Source: Pseudomonas lijiangensis
GTDB lineage: Bacteria; Pseudomonadota; Gammaproteobacteria; Pseudomonadales; Pseudomonadaceae
Length of the DNA stretch: 64,000 nucleotides
NCBI RefSeq assembly: GCF_018968705.1
Contig: NZ_CP076668.1
Coordinates: 3,669,001-3,733,000 of the forward strand
Reading direction: 5' to 3'
Under the pieces are notes generated by a model. It saw nothing but the letters and a program-made list of their open reading frames with translations. It searched no databases and was not told the origin of the DNA. This document shows, in pieces, positions 41,863-50,741 of this stretch. Each line of letters starts with the position of its first letter. The stretch's first letter is position 1. The position numbers were made by a program, and so were the translations under genes.

Positions 41863-42672
41863 TTACTCCAGAATCTCCACCGGCATCCCCACTTCCAGTA
41901 CACCCGGCCCGTCATTGACCATGTTCTGGCCAAACATCACATCCCCCTCGATTTCACGATAGGTCTTGAGCGTCGTCAGAGGCTCACGGTCTTCGCTGCG
42001 CTGGCCGGTCGCCGGATCGATAGTGGTCAGGATGCAGCGCGCGCACGGCTTGAGGATGCGAAACTCCATCTCGCCGATGCGGATGCGCTTCCAGTTGTCC
42101 TCGGCAAAGGCCTCGGCACCTTCGATAACCAGATTGGGCCTGAAGCGCAGCATCTCCTGAGGACGCCCGATTCTGGCAGACAGATCTTCGAGCGAACCCT
42201 GGCCGATCAGCAGCAAGGGGAAACCATCGGCAAACGAAACCTTGTCAGCGCCTGTGCCGTAGCCACTGGGCAGCGAACGTGCGCGGTCCACCGGCACATA
42301 CACCATGCGGGTCGGCTTGCCGATGAATTCGCTGACCCAGGCGGCCGCCTCCTCTCCCGCATCCGGCACCTGCAAGGTATCGCGCCAGACCGTCACACCG
42401 CGCAGAGTCGTCTCTACATCGAGAGGCAGAGCCACATCCAGAGGCTGGAAACCGGGAGCAGAAAGGGTCACGCCACCTGCCGCATTCCACAGAACGGACA
42501 GTTGCGACATGTGCGGCAAGGCACGCTGAGTGAAGAAACGCCCGCTGTTTGCGTCCACCAGCATCCAGCGTCGATCACCTGCCAGCCCCAACTCATCGAA
42601 CGCTGCGCGCTGCAGCACTTCGGCTTTGCAGGATTTGAGGGGGAAACGATAGAGAGAAGCGAGACGTAGCAT
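41863..42672 (-). CDS. MOSC domain protein, YcbX-like
   Basis: 269-residue cytosolic molybdenum-cofactor-binding protein of the YcbX/mARC type. It begins with the beta-barrel MLRLASLYRFPLKSCKAEVL and has the MOSC core with the cofactor-binding Cys in ILKPCARCILTTID near 206. Proteins of this type reduce N-hydroxylated bases such as hydroxylaminopurine. E. coli YcbX carries an extra C-terminal ferredoxin domain, absent here, so a separate electron donor is implied. The start at 42672 is chosen from family alignment by eye. Confidence 0.87.
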   Translation of the reverse strand: MLRLASLYRFPLKSCKAEVLQRAAFDELGLAGDRRWMLVDANSGRFFTQRALPHMSQLSVLWNAAGGVTLSAPGFQPLDVALPLDVETTLRGVTVWRDTLQVPDAGEEAAAWVSEFIGKPTRMVYVPVDRARSLPSGYGTGADKVSFADGFPLLLIGQGSLEDLSARIGRPQEMLRFRPNLVIEGAEAFAEDNWKRIRIGEMEFRILKPCARCILTTIDPATGQRSEDREPLTTLKTYREIEGDVMFGQNMVNDGPGVLEVGMPVEILE

Positions 42673-42754
42673 TGCCTGTTCCTTGGTGGCTCGAAAAACT
42701 GCGACATGAACGTCGCAGCTTATACGAGGCACCCCAGGCAAAGCAGCAAATGTT

Positions 42755-43687
42755 TCAGCCGCCGCAGACCATTATCAGGCGCTGACGCACCACTTCGACC
42801 AACTTGTCGGGCTGGAACTTGGAGAGGAAGTTGTCGCAACCGACCTTCTTGACCATGGATTCGTTGAAGCTACCGGACAGGGAGGTATGCAACACGATGT
42901 ACAGGCTGCGCAAACGCGGGTCGTTGCGGATTTCCGTGGTCAGACGATAACCGTCCATCTCGGGCATCTCGGCATCGGTAAAGACCATCAGCAATTTTTC
43001 TTCGACGTTCTCTCCGGCATCTGCCCAGCCTTTGAGCATGTTCAGCGCCTTGAGACCATCGCTGGCAACGTGCAGCTTCAGGCCCAGTTGCGAAAGGGTG
43101 TCACGTAACTGCGACAGCGCCACCTTCGAGTCATCGACCAGAAGGATTTCACGCCCCTTTGCGTTCTCCAGAACCGGATCTTCCAGCTTTTCGCGGGACA
43201 CCTTGGCGTTGTAAGGCACGATCTCGGCGAGGACTTTTTCCACGTCGATAATCTCCACCAACTGGTCATCGACCTTGCTGATGGCTGTCAGGTAATGCTG
43301 GCGACCGGCGCTGGTCGGCGGCGGCATGATCGCGTCCCAGTTCATGTTGACGATACGGTCCACGCCACCGACCAGAAACGCCTGCACGGAACGGTTGTAT
43401 TCGGTCACGATGATGGTGCTGCCCGGGCCTGGAACAAGCGGGCGCATGCCGATCGCCTGGGACAGGTCGATCACCGGCAGCGTCTGGCCGCGCAGGTTGA
43501 CCACGCCACAGACAAACGAGTGTCGTTGCGGCATCAGGGTCAGTTTTGGGAGCTGGAGCACTTCCTGGACCTTGAACACGTTGATCGCGAACAGCTGACG
43601 ACCGGCAAGGCGAAACATGAGGATTTCCAGGCGATTCTCGCCCACCAGCTGTGTGCGTTGATCTACTGTGTCGAGAATGCCAGCCAT
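42755..43687 (-). CDS. chemotaxis coupling protein CheV
   Basis: Couples receptors to CheA and tunes signalling by its own phosphorylation. The 310-residue protein has a CheW domain at about 20-165 (ILMFRLAGRQLFAINVFKVQEVL, GVVNLRGQTLPVIDLS) and a C-terminal receiver domain from about 180 (REILLVDDSKVAL) with phospho-acceptor Asp238 in FTDAEMPEMDGYRL. It is a single gene. Pseudomonads have several CheV paralogues, so no numbered symbol is given. A truncated chemoreceptor gene stands at the right end of this window. Confidence 0.93.
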   Translation of the reverse strand: MAGILDTVDQRTQLVGENRLEILMFRLAGRQLFAINVFKVQEVLQLPKLTLMPQRHSFVCGVVNLRGQTLPVIDLSQAIGMRPLVPGPGSTIIVTEYNRSVQAFLVGGVDRIVNMNWDAIMPPPTSAGRQHYLTAISKVDDQLVEIIDVEKVLAEIVPYNAKVSREKLEDPVLENAKGREILLVDDSKVALSQLRDTLSQLGLKLHVASDGLKALNMLKGWADAGENVEEKLLMVFTDAEMPEMDGYRLTTEIRNDPRLRSLYIVLHTSLSGSFNESMVKKVGCDNFLSKFQPDKLVEVVRQRLIMVCGG

Positions 43688-43989
43688 TTATAGCTCCTGA
43701 AGCGTTGATCACGATGGGTCTGCAGTACCTGTATCGGCTGCAACAGCCCGGACCTTAATAGCCATAAATACAATGTCCAAGCATTGATGTCACATTACCA
43801 TCATGCTTTACTGATGTCGCACTGCCTGCGGTCAAATATGACAGAAAACTCTTATTTGACCCTTACAAAAAAACAGACTCGACGCTTTCGAGCCTAGGGG
43901 TACCCCTGAGCCCCTATCAGGGCCGACCTGATATTCTCAACTCCCAATAGCCATTATTGTGACGCCATTCACAGTGAACGAATGGAATC
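43688..43989. other. 302-bp divergent region between cheV and a small gene
   Basis: AT-rich upstream region holding promoters in both directions. The only clear element is the 12-bp palindrome at 43896-43907. Imperfect TTGATGTCACA / CTGATGTCGCA direct repeats lie near 43783-43822. Confidence 0.4.
43896..43907. promoter_or_regulatory. perfect palindrome AGGGGTACCCCT
   Basis: Two overlapping TACCCCT heptamers in opposite orientation, matching the NarL-type heptamer TACYYMT. It lies 83 bp before the small gene at 43990 and less than 2 kb from a NarL/LuxR-type response regulator gene. Binding is inferred. Confidence 0.4.
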
Positions 43990-44187
43990 ATGCCTTTGTT
44001 CGTCTTGCAGTCCGACAACGGTTTGGCGCCACTCAAGGCTTCATTTTTCAAATGTTCACAAGCAATCCTTGAGCAACATTCGGAAACCCCCTACATACAT
44101 TCATTTGAAATCACCATTAACTGTCGTCCATTCGCTGCGGGCGAAACAAATTCGCTATCTGAAATGCGTGGAGACAGAGGATGCTGA
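43990..44187 (+). CDS. small hypothetical protein
   Basis: 65 residues beginning MPLFVLQSDNGLAPLKASFF, with no signal peptide and a mixed, ordinary composition. The overlapping +1 frame (43982-44194) is Ser-rich and looks like a shadow. Its stop overlaps the start of the next gene (ATGCTGA), which suggests a coupled pair. The ribosome site is weak (TGGAATC). No family is recognised. Confidence 0.45.
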   Translation: MPLFVLQSDNGLAPLKASFFKCSQAILEQHSETPYIHSFEITINCRPFAAGETNSLSEMRGDRGC

Positions 44188-44591
44188 ACAGTAATGAGTG
44201 GCAGGAAAAACACGATCAGTTCCTTAGCAATTCACAGAACCTTCTCTGCAAGTCAGAGGAATGCCTGTCGCACCTGGAAATGATCGGCGACGATGAAGAC
44301 GCCATCGAAGGCCTGCTGACCAATCTGCTCAAACTGAGCCTCGAAGCACAGAGCGCTTCGATCGAAAGCCTTGCCGATTTCTCCAGAAAGCTGCAGCAGT
44401 GGCTCACCGAAGCCTGCCAGTATCCCGGCTTTTCGCCAGAAATCCTGAATACGCTGAAAAGCTGTCTGGAATTGATGTCCTGGCAACTGGAACTGATCGA
44501 CCCGCAAACCGGCGAGATGCTCATGGATTGCGATGAGCAGCAGGCGCTTCTGGCAAAGTTGTCTGAAATCTCCAGTATCAGCGACCAGTAA
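44181..44591 (+). CDS. hypothetical helical acidic protein
   Basis: 136 residues, strongly acidic, almost all predicted helix: MLNSNEWQEKHDQFLSNSQN, then EGLLTNLLKLSLEAQSASIE and SLADFSRKLQQWLTEACQYP. The length and four-helix look recall small signalling adaptors, but no HPt His motif is present. GGAG seven bases upstream supports the start, which overlaps the preceding gene by seven bases. It sits upstream of a two-component pair in the same direction. The function is unknown. Confidence 0.65.
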   Translation: MLNSNEWQEKHDQFLSNSQNLLCKSEECLSHLEMIGDDEDAIEGLLTNLLKLSLEAQSASIESLADFSRKLQQWLTEACQYPGFSPEILNTLKSCLELMSWQLELIDPQTGEMLMDCDEQQALLAKLSEISSISDQ

Positions 44592-44858
44592 CAGCAGGTT
44601 TGCACGTCATCCCTGCTCAAAGCCCATTCCTTTTTTCAACTTCCCGGACCAGTGGAAACATCCAGAAACATCATTAAGAATGCCCACCGCACCTATTGAC
44701 CGGCAATTTTCTGTTTACAGAAATGCGGGTTAACCATTAAATCGTCCTTCATTGAAACAGGATGGCTGACCGGGAATGGGCAGGCTCTTGAGTTGACGAG
44801 CTGTTATACAACTGCCGGATATCGATCCGCACCGACCATAAAAGTGGCGCCATTCGTT

Positions 44859-45752
44859 ATGCACCTCAGCAGGAAGCTCCCAGGGTTCCGATACCTGAAC
44901 ACGAAAAACGGCCACTGGCTGACCAACGTGCTGTGCACAGGCGCAATCCTGGGCAACATCGGGCTGTTCCTGAGTACCGATGCCCTTCCCCTTCCACTGC
45001 TTGTCCTCAACCTGATCACCTTCATCAGCATCTGGCTCACCCGGTTGCGCAACCGCCAGCTGATCCAGCTCAAGCCTCAGGAACTGGCCGAACGGATGCT
45101 GGAGGTCCAGGAAAGCGAGCGTCATCGGCTCAGCCGGGAACTGCACGACGACATCGGACAGATGCTCACTGCGGCCAAGATCCAGTGCAACTGGCTGGAG
45201 CGTCGCCTGCCCGTAGAAGCGCAATCCCACGGCGCCCAGCTCAATGCCATCCTTGAAGAAACCCTGGATAAAGTGCGCGACCTGTCCAGCATCCTCAATC
45301 CCCGCCAGCTGTCGAGCCTGGGACTGGAGGCCAGCCTGCGCGCCCATCTGCTGAAGAGCCTCAGCGACAGTCAGGTACGCTGGAGCCTGGAATGTCAGCA
45401 GCGACTGGCCGGCATTCCCGAAGAAATGGCCATGGCCGCCTTTCGTATCGCTCAGGAGGCCGTGACCAATGTGCTGCGCCACTCCCATGCGAAAAACCTG
45501 CTGGTGCGCCTGCAGCGCCTGCCCGCCGGGCTTTCGCTCTTTATCTCGGATGACGGCGTCGGCTTCGAGCCGACAGAAAACCCCGCAGATGCCGGCCAGC
45601 GCGGCATGGCAGGCATGGCCGAACGCGTCGCCTTGCTCAATGGCTCCTGGAGCCTGCACAGCACGCCGGGTCAAGGCACACAGATCGACGTATTGTTTCC
45701 CTGGGCTCCTCGTACCCACGAACGGGCCAATGCACACAAGAAGCCTCAATGA
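44859..45752 (+). CDS. NarL-type sensor histidine kinase
   Basis: 297-residue membrane kinase with two helices near 22-40 and 44-62 and almost no periplasmic part. It has a HisKA_3 dimerisation domain with phospho-His96 in LSRELHDDIGQMLTAAK and an HATPase domain (AFRIAQEAVTNVLRHSHA, ISDDGVGFEP, GMAGMAERVALLNG). The signal is therefore probably sensed within the membrane or cytosol. The ATG at 44859 is preferred to a TTG 66 bp upstream. It overlaps the response-regulator gene (ATGA), so the two form an operon. Confidence 0.9.
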   Translation: MHLSRKLPGFRYLNTKNGHWLTNVLCTGAILGNIGLFLSTDALPLPLLVLNLITFISIWLTRLRNRQLIQLKPQELAERMLEVQESERHRLSRELHDDIGQMLTAAKIQCNWLERRLPVEAQSHGAQLNAILEETLDKVRDLSSILNPRQLSSLGLEASLRAHLLKSLSDSQVRWSLECQQRLAGIPEEMAMAAFRIAQEAVTNVLRHSHAKNLLVRLQRLPAGLSLFISDDGVGFEPTENPADAGQRGMAGMAERVALLNGSWSLHSTPGQGTQIDVLFPWAPRTHERANAHKKPQ

Positions 45753-46408
45753 CTTGCAATCTACTGCTGATCGATGACCACTCGCTGATCAGGGCGGGCG
45801 TACGCGCTCTGGTTTCAGACATTCCCGGCTATGCCGTCATTGGCGAAGCAGCCGATGGCAGCCAGTTGGCGAGCCTTGCGCTCGAACTGCAACCTGACAT
45901 CATCCTTCTGGACATCACCATGAAGGACACCAATGGCCTGGATGCTCTGGAACAACTGCTTGCGGTACAGCCCCACAGCAAAGTGCTGATCATCTCCATG
46001 CACACCGATCCCGACACCATCATGGGCGCCCTGGAAACGGGTGCTCACGGCTATCTGCTCAAGGATGCGACCGCCAGAGAGCTGGAGCAGGCACTGGAAG
46101 CCCTGCGCAACGACGAACGCTATCTGAGCCCCGCCATCGCCCATACCGTGATCAACCGGGCCTTGCGCGGTCCGCGCACCAACAGGCCCGAAGCCCTGGA
46201 CAAATACAACCTCACCGCTCGCCAGCTGGAGATACTGCGTCTGGTGGTACGAGGCAAATCCACCCGGGAAATCGCCAGTGGACTGGGCCTGAGCATCAAG
46301 ACCGTGGAAAGTCACCGATCGCAGATCATGAAGCGCCTGCAGATCTACGATGTTGCCGGTCTGGTACTGTTCAGCGTGCGTGAGCGGATCATCAGTCTGG
46401 ACGATTGA
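45749..46408 (+). CDS. NarL/LuxR-family response regulator
   Basis: 219-residue DNA-binding regulator, cognate of the preceding kinase. The receiver domain has the acidic pocket LLIDDHS and phospho-acceptor Asp55 in IILLDITMKD, with GAHGYLLKDA. The C-terminal LuxR helix-turn-helix is LTARQLEILRLVVRGKSTRE and GLSIKTVESHRSQIMKRL. It converges with the lipid-kinase gene and overlaps it by 17 bp. Targets are unknown; the TACCCCT palindrome at 43896 is a candidate. Confidence 0.92.
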   Translation: MTCNLLLIDDHSLIRAGVRALVSDIPGYAVIGEAADGSQLASLALELQPDIILLDITMKDTNGLDALEQLLAVQPHSKVLIISMHTDPDTIMGALETGAHGYLLKDATARELEQALEALRNDERYLSPAIAHTVINRALRGPRTNRPEALDKYNLTARQLEILRLVVRGKSTREIASGLGLSIKTVESHRSQIMKRLQIYDVAGLVLFSVRERIISLDD

Positions 46409-47309
46409 GTGCCTGAACCGATCCGAGTACAGGTGAATTCTTCGGCAGATGGACCTGCAAGGCCGCAGGACGCGCCACGAAACGCAGGTTCTCGCCCGAC
46501 AGCGGCTCACCATCCAGATTGATGTCCAGCCCCTGGGCAGACTTGAGTTCGACCCAGGGCAAGCGGGCACGCACAAACATGTTGTCGATCCCCAGACCAC
46601 CTTCGAGCAGGCTCTTGAGCGTGCCGACCACTTCCTGGGGCGCTGGCAGGATGCTGATATCGAGCATGCCATCATCGACCATCGCCTCTGGACACAGCAC
46701 ATGCCCGCCTCCGGCCTGACGTCCGTTGCCGATTCCCAGAGCCAAAAGATTGCCACGCCAGTGGAAGTCCGGCCCGACCAGCTCACCATGAGCCGCATGC
46801 AGCTCGCTGAAGCGCGACAGCCCGGTAAACAGATAGGCTGCGCCGCCCAGCACCTTTTTCAGGTCTTCGGATGTATTGGCCGTGACCTGGCTGCCAAAAC
46901 CGCCGGTGGCCATGTTCAGGAACAATTTGCCGCCGACTTCGCCGAGGTCAACCGCACGCGGTTCCACATCCAGCAGATCCAGCGCGTCCGCCACTTCCAG
47001 CGGTACGCCAGCAGCCCGGGCGAAATCGTTGGCGGTGCCCAGTGGCAGGATAACCATACTGCTGCTGGTACGAGCCTGGGCCAGCGCTTCGGCTATGTCG
47101 CGTACCGTCCCGTCACCGCCTCCGGCAATGATATGCCTGTGGCCTGCGGCCAGCGCCTCGGTGACCAGTCGCTGGGCATCACCGCCCTCCCAGGTCAGTC
47201 GCACATCCAGATCCCAGCCTTGTTTGCGCTTTTCCAGCACGGCGTTGCGGACATCCTCGTTAAGCGACTGCTTGCCGTGCAGAATCAGAATCGCTCTGCG
47301 TTTTGTCAT
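46392..47309 (-). CDS. YegS-like lipid kinase
   Basis: 305-residue member of the diacylglycerol kinase catalytic family. It begins MTKRRAILILHGKQSLNEDV and has the nucleotide-binding GGGDGTVRDIAEAL near 63 and LPLGTANDFARAAGVP near 88. E. coli YegS phosphorylates phosphatidylglycerol in vitro; the physiological substrate is unclear. GGGAGG seven bases upstream fixes the start at 47309 rather than Met codons further upstream. It is divergent from the psl cluster. Confidence 0.9.
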   Translation of the reverse strand: MTKRRAILILHGKQSLNEDVRNAVLEKRKQGWDLDVRLTWEGGDAQRLVTEALAAGHRHIIAGGGDGTVRDIAEALAQARTSSSMVILPLGTANDFARAAGVPLEVADALDLLDVEPRAVDLGEVGGKLFLNMATGGFGSQVTANTSEDLKKVLGGAAYLFTGLSRFSELHAAHGELVGPDFHWRGNLLALGIGNGRQAGGGHVLCPEAMVDDGMLDISILPAPQEVVGTLKSLLEGGLGIDNMFVRARLPWVELKSAQGLDINLDGEPLSGENLRFVARPAALQVHLPKNSPVLGSVQALNRPD

Positions 47310-47509
47310 GACGCCTCCCATGTTCGGTGATCTGTACAGACACAATTTCCGTATAGCACTTGGTGTGACCCCGCCGCGCAGGAAAAGGCCCGTCCCTGAT
47401 GATAATTTTTTCCGGGGCACCCGCAACGCAGGATTACCCGAAATGACTGGGGAAAAAGCCCTCGAAGGCCCTGCGCAGCGCTATCAAGGGCAAAATAATA
47501 TCGCCAGAG

Positions 47510-47528
47510 TGACACTTTTTCTGTGTCA
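47510..47528. promoter_or_regulatory. dyad TGACAC-N7-GTGTCA
   Basis: A perfect 6+6 inverted repeat with spacer TTTTTCT, 263 bp before pslA. It could be a regulator site or a small hairpin. The binding protein is unknown. Confidence 0.3.
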
Positions 47529-47674
47529 TGAGCTTTACTGTCAAGAAACCCCCATTTGAGGTAGTTAACCTTCAAAATGCAGAGAAAAGACTTACGCTAT
47601 CAAAGGCTTTGGATACCTTGAAGAAATTGACAACACTTCAGAACAACAAGGAAAAAACCAAAAACGACAAATAA
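47528..47674 (+). CDS. possible 48-residue lysine-rich peptide
   Basis: An ATG frame of 48 codons ending TAA, beginning MSFTVKKPPFEVVNLQNAEK and ending in a Lys/Asn-rich tail. It is amphipathic and basic, with AT-rich codons. No ribosome site is visible and the ATG overlaps a dyad arm, so it may be chance in AT-rich DNA. Confidence 0.2.
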   Translation: MSFTVKKPPFEVVNLQNAEKRLTLSKALDTLKKLTTLQNNKEKTKNDK

Positions 47675-47733
47675 ATGGCTTTTCTGAAGATAAATAAATA
47701 GAAAAGATATTTTTTTGACTCTACGATATGACG

Positions 47734-47785
47734 ACCGACAGATCATGGATCGGTGCTCGAGCCATGAGTGCCATGTAGTGAGGGA
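47734..47785 (+). promoter_or_regulatory. candidate RsmA/CsrA sites in the pslA leader
   Basis: ACCGA (47734-47738) and TCGGT (47750-47754) can pair and expose ATGGA (47745-47749) in the loop. A second ANGGA, AGGGA at 47781-47785, is the pslA ribosome site. Paired ANGGA sites with one on the ribosome site are the usual CsrA/RsmA arrangement, and RsmA control of psl translation is known in P. aeruginosa. Confidence 0.45.
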
Positions 47786-47790
47786 GCTTT

Positions 47791-49227
47791 ATGCGGTTGC
47801 AACCAGTCGACAGTCTTTCGCTGACACGCACCAGCCTTGTCGAATACTTCCTTTTGGGCATCCGTCTGATACATGGAGTTTCCTGCATCCTGCCAGGGAT
47901 GCTGATCCTCGCACTGATGCACAACGGCACTATCGAAAACCTCAAGGACTACGCACTGATGCCGCTGTTCTTCAGTGTGGTCTGCGTCCTGATCTTTCAG
48001 GCACTGGGGGTTTACTCCGAAGCGCTGTTCAGCAACGCATTGCGCTTGCGCATCATTGCTTTCGCCTGGTCTGCCGCCTTTGGCCTCTTGCTGTTCATGC
48101 ACCAGACCATGGGCTTTTTCAAGCACCTGAGCAACGAACAACTGATTTTCTGGTACCTCAGCAGCCTGGCCCTGTTCTGCATCGTTCGCTTGTTGATGCT
48201 GGTGTTTTTCAAGCACCAGATGCGCAAAGGCATCTTCCTGCAGAACTCCGTGATTCTGGGGGCCACGGAAAACGGCATGCGCCTGGCCGAATACCTGCTT
48301 GAGCATCAGGATATCCGTTCGGGGGTAACCGGCTTCATCGATGACCGTATCGGCCGTATGCCCAAGACCGTCGCCAATCTGCCGTTGCTGGGCAACACCA
48401 GCGATCTGGAACGATTGATCCGTGAGGAAAAGGTTACCCAGGTGCTGGTTGCCCTGCCCTGGACTGCCGAAAACCGCATGGACTACATCATTCGCGAACT
48501 GCGCAGGCTGCCGGTGAATGTCTTGCTGGTGCCGGACATGATCGCCTTCCGGCACACCCACAACCGCATTACCGAAGTCGCCAAGCTGCCGATGTTCAAT
48601 GCCTCCGATGTGCCGCTCAATGGCTGGTCGCCGTTCTTCAAGCGTGCCGAAGACATTGTGCTGTCGACCCTGGCGGTGCTGGCGCTGTCACCGATCATGC
48701 TGCTCATCGCCCTGGCCATCAAGCTTGATTCTCCCGGCCCGGTGCTGTTCCGGCAAAAGCGTTATGGCTACAACAACCGATTGATCGAGGTCTTCAAGTT
48801 TCGCTCCATGCATCAGCATCAGGCCGATGCAACCGCCGAGCAACAAACCACGCGAGGTGACGCCAGGGTCACTCGAGTCGGGCGCTTCATACGCAAGACC
48901 AGCCTGGATGAGCTGCCACAGTTGTTCAATGTCGTGGCAGGCAGCATGTCGATGGTGGGACCTCGGCCCCATGCAACGGCAACCAAAGCGGCCGGCATTC
49001 TCTTCGAGCAAGCGGTGAAGGAATACACGTCACGCCACAGGGTCAAGCCAGGCATTACCGGTCTGGCACAGATCAATGGCTATCGTGGTGAAACAGACAC
49101 CGTGGAAAAAATCGAAAAGCGCGTCGAATTCGATCTTGAGTACATAGAAAACTGGTCCGTCTGGTTCGACCTTTACATCCTTATGCGCACTGTTCCGGCA
49201 GTGCTCTTCACTCGTGAGGCTTACTGA
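47791..49227 (+). CDS. pslA: PslA: undecaprenyl-phosphate sugar-1-phosphate transferase
   Basis: Starts Psl repeat-unit assembly by moving a sugar-1-phosphate to the lipid carrier at the inner membrane. The 478-residue protein has four N-terminal helices (about 15-130), a Rossmann-like domain ([18 protein letters not shown]), a fifth helix at about 288-312, and the bacterial sugar transferase core with [27 protein letters not shown] and [18 protein letters not shown]. The ribosome site GGGAG is six bases upstream. The gene is first in the operon and its TGA overlaps the pslB ATG. PslA-type identity rests on the cluster order; WcaJ-type enzymes are similar. Confidence 0.92.
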   Translation: MRLQPVDSLSLTRTSLVEYFLLGIRLIHGVSCILPGMLILALMHNGTIENLKDYALMPLFFSVVCVLIFQALGVYSEALFSNALRLRIIAFAWSAAFGLLLFMHQTMGFFKHLSNEQLIFWYLSSLALFCIVRLLMLVFFKHQMRKGIFLQNSVILGATENGMRLAEYLLEHQDIRSGVTGFIDDRIGRMPKTVANLPLLGNTSDLERLIREEKVTQVLVALPWTAENRMDYIIRELRRLPVNVLLVPDMIAFRHTHNRITEVAKLPMFNASDVPLNGWSPFFKRAEDIVLSTLAVLALSPIMLLIALAIKLDSPGPVLFRQKRYGYNNRLIEVFKFRSMHQHQADATAEQQTTRGDARVTRVGRFIRKTSLDELPQLFNVVAGSMSMVGPRPHATATKAAGILFEQAVKEYTSRHRVKPGITGLAQINGYRGETDTVEKIEKRVEFDLEYIENWSVWFDLYILMRTVPAVLFTREAY

Positions 49228-50681
49228 TGAGCAACCTCATCCCCTGCATCATCGCCGGCGGGTCCGGCACCCGACTCTGGCCAGTCTCTCGCGAAGCCAT
49301 GCCCAAGCCGTTCATGCGCCTTCCCGATGGCGAAAGTCTGCTGCAAAAAACCTTCAAACGCGCCACAGGGCTGCCGGAAGTCGAACGGCTGCTGACGGTC
49401 ACCAACCGTGAAGTGTATTTCCGGACCGCTGACGACTATCGCCAGCTCAACAAGACAAAACTGCCTCTGGATTTCATTCTTGAGCCTTTTGGTCGCAACA
49501 CGGCGGCAGCCATCGCCGCGGCAGCGCTTCACGTGGCCCGGCTGTATGGCGACAACGCCAAACTGTTGGTGCTGCCCGCAGACCACCTGATCACGGATGT
49601 GGACGCCTTCTCGAAAGCAGTAGGAGTCGCTCAGGAACTGGCCGAGCAAGGCTGGCTGGTGACCTTCGGGATTCTGCCGACCAAACCGGAAACCGGTTTC
49701 GGCTATATCGAAAAAGGTCAGTCACTCAATGCCGAGGGCTATCAGGTAGCACGTTTCGTCGAGAAGCCGGATGAAGCCACCGCCCAGGGTTATGTGGACG
49801 GCGGACTGCATCTGTGGAATGCGGGGATGTTCTGCATGCGCGTCGATGCCGTGCTGCGTGAGCTTGAAATCCATGCTCCCGACGTACTGAAGGCGGTCAA
49901 GGCCTGTCTTGAAAAGAGCATCAGCAAGGAAGGCAATCACGAGTTGCAAGTGGAACTGGAGAGTGAACTGTTCGGCCAGGTCCCGGACATTTCCATCGAT
50001 TACGCACTGATGGAGCGCTCGCAGAAAGTCGCTGTGGTGCCCTGCCAACTGGGCTGGAGCGATATCGGCTCCTGGCAGGCCGTGCGCGAACTCACTGCCG
50101 CAGATGCACAGGGCAACCAGTGCAACGGCCAGACCGTATTGCATGACGTGACCAACTGCTACATCGACTCGCCGAAACGTCTGGTGGGTGCGGTGGGCCT
50201 GGACAATCTGGTCATCATCGACACACCGGACGCTCTGCTGATCGCCGATGGCACGCGCAGCCAGGACGTGAAAATCATCGCCCAGGAACTCAAGCGCCAG
50301 GGGCACGACGCCTATCGCCTGCACCGCACCGTCACCCGGCCATGGGGCACTTACACCGTGCTCGAAGAAGGCAAGCGCTTCAAGATCAAACGCATCGTGG
50401 TTCGCCCGCAAGGGTCGCTGTCGCTGCAGATGCACCACCATCGCAGCGAACACTGGATCGTGGTCAGCGGCATGGCAAGAGTCACCAATGGCGAGCGGGA
50501 ATTCATGCTCGACACCAATGAGTCGACCTTCATCAAACCGGGCCACACGCACCGTCTGGTCAATCCGGGCGTCATCGATCTGGTGATGATCGAAGTCCAG
50601 AGTGGCGAGTATCTGGGGGAAGACGACATCGTGCGCTTCACTGACATTTATGGCCGGGCACCGGAAGCGGCCAAGGCATGA
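49227..50681 (+). CDS. pslB: PslB: mannose-1-phosphate guanylyltransferase / phosphomannose isomerase
   Basis: Makes GDP-mannose from mannose-1-phosphate and isomerises mannose-6-phosphate, supplying the main Psl sugar. The 484-residue protein has the N-terminal nucleotidyltransferase signature IAGGSGTRLWPVSRE with MPKPFM, and the central FVEKPD and WNAGMFCM. A C-terminal cupin carries the metal-binding QMHHHRSEHW motif near 402 and FIKPGHTHRLVNPG. It overlaps the pslA stop by one base. Its paralogue AlgA has the same domains, but the cluster context decides the name. Confidence 0.94.
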   Translation: MSNLIPCIIAGGSGTRLWPVSREAMPKPFMRLPDGESLLQKTFKRATGLPEVERLLTVTNREVYFRTADDYRQLNKTKLPLDFILEPFGRNTAAAIAAAALHVARLYGDNAKLLVLPADHLITDVDAFSKAVGVAQELAEQGWLVTFGILPTKPETGFGYIEKGQSLNAEGYQVARFVEKPDEATAQGYVDGGLHLWNAGMFCMRVDAVLRELEIHAPDVLKAVKACLEKSISKEGNHELQVELESELFGQVPDISIDYALMERSQKVAVVPCQLGWSDIGSWQAVRELTAADAQGNQCNGQTVLHDVTNCYIDSPKRLVGAVGLDNLVIIDTPDALLIADGTRSQDVKIIAQELKRQGHDAYRLHRTVTRPWGTYTVLEEGKRFKIKRIVVRPQGSLSLQMHHHRSEHWIVVSGMARVTNGEREFMLDTNESTFIKPGHTHRLVNPGVIDLVMIEVQSGEYLGEDDIVRFTDIYGRAPEAAKA

Positions 50682-50741
50682 AACTTAACGGCAAGGTCAT
50701 CATGGCAAGACAATCGACAAAGATGAGGAACTGAACCGAAA

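Larger units (their letters stand above)
47310..47790. promoter_or_regulatory. 481-bp upstream region of the psl operon
   Basis: Markedly AT-rich from about 47565 to 47720, unlike its neighbours. It holds a TGACAC-N7-GTGTCA dyad (47510-47528), a small lysine-rich reading frame (47528-47674) and the pslA leader with two ANGGA motifs. Promoters for the lipid-kinase gene (left) and psl (right) must lie here. No clear -35/-10 is assigned. Confidence 0.5.

Noticed and set aside
43982..44194. 70-residue Ser/Cys-rich frame
   Set aside because: Overlaps the 65-residue frame in another phase. The latter has more natural composition and couples to the next gene.
47306..47575. 89-residue minus-strand frame upstream of the lipid kinase gene
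   Set aside because: Lies in the promoter region, overlaps the preferred kinase start, and has no recognisable protein features.
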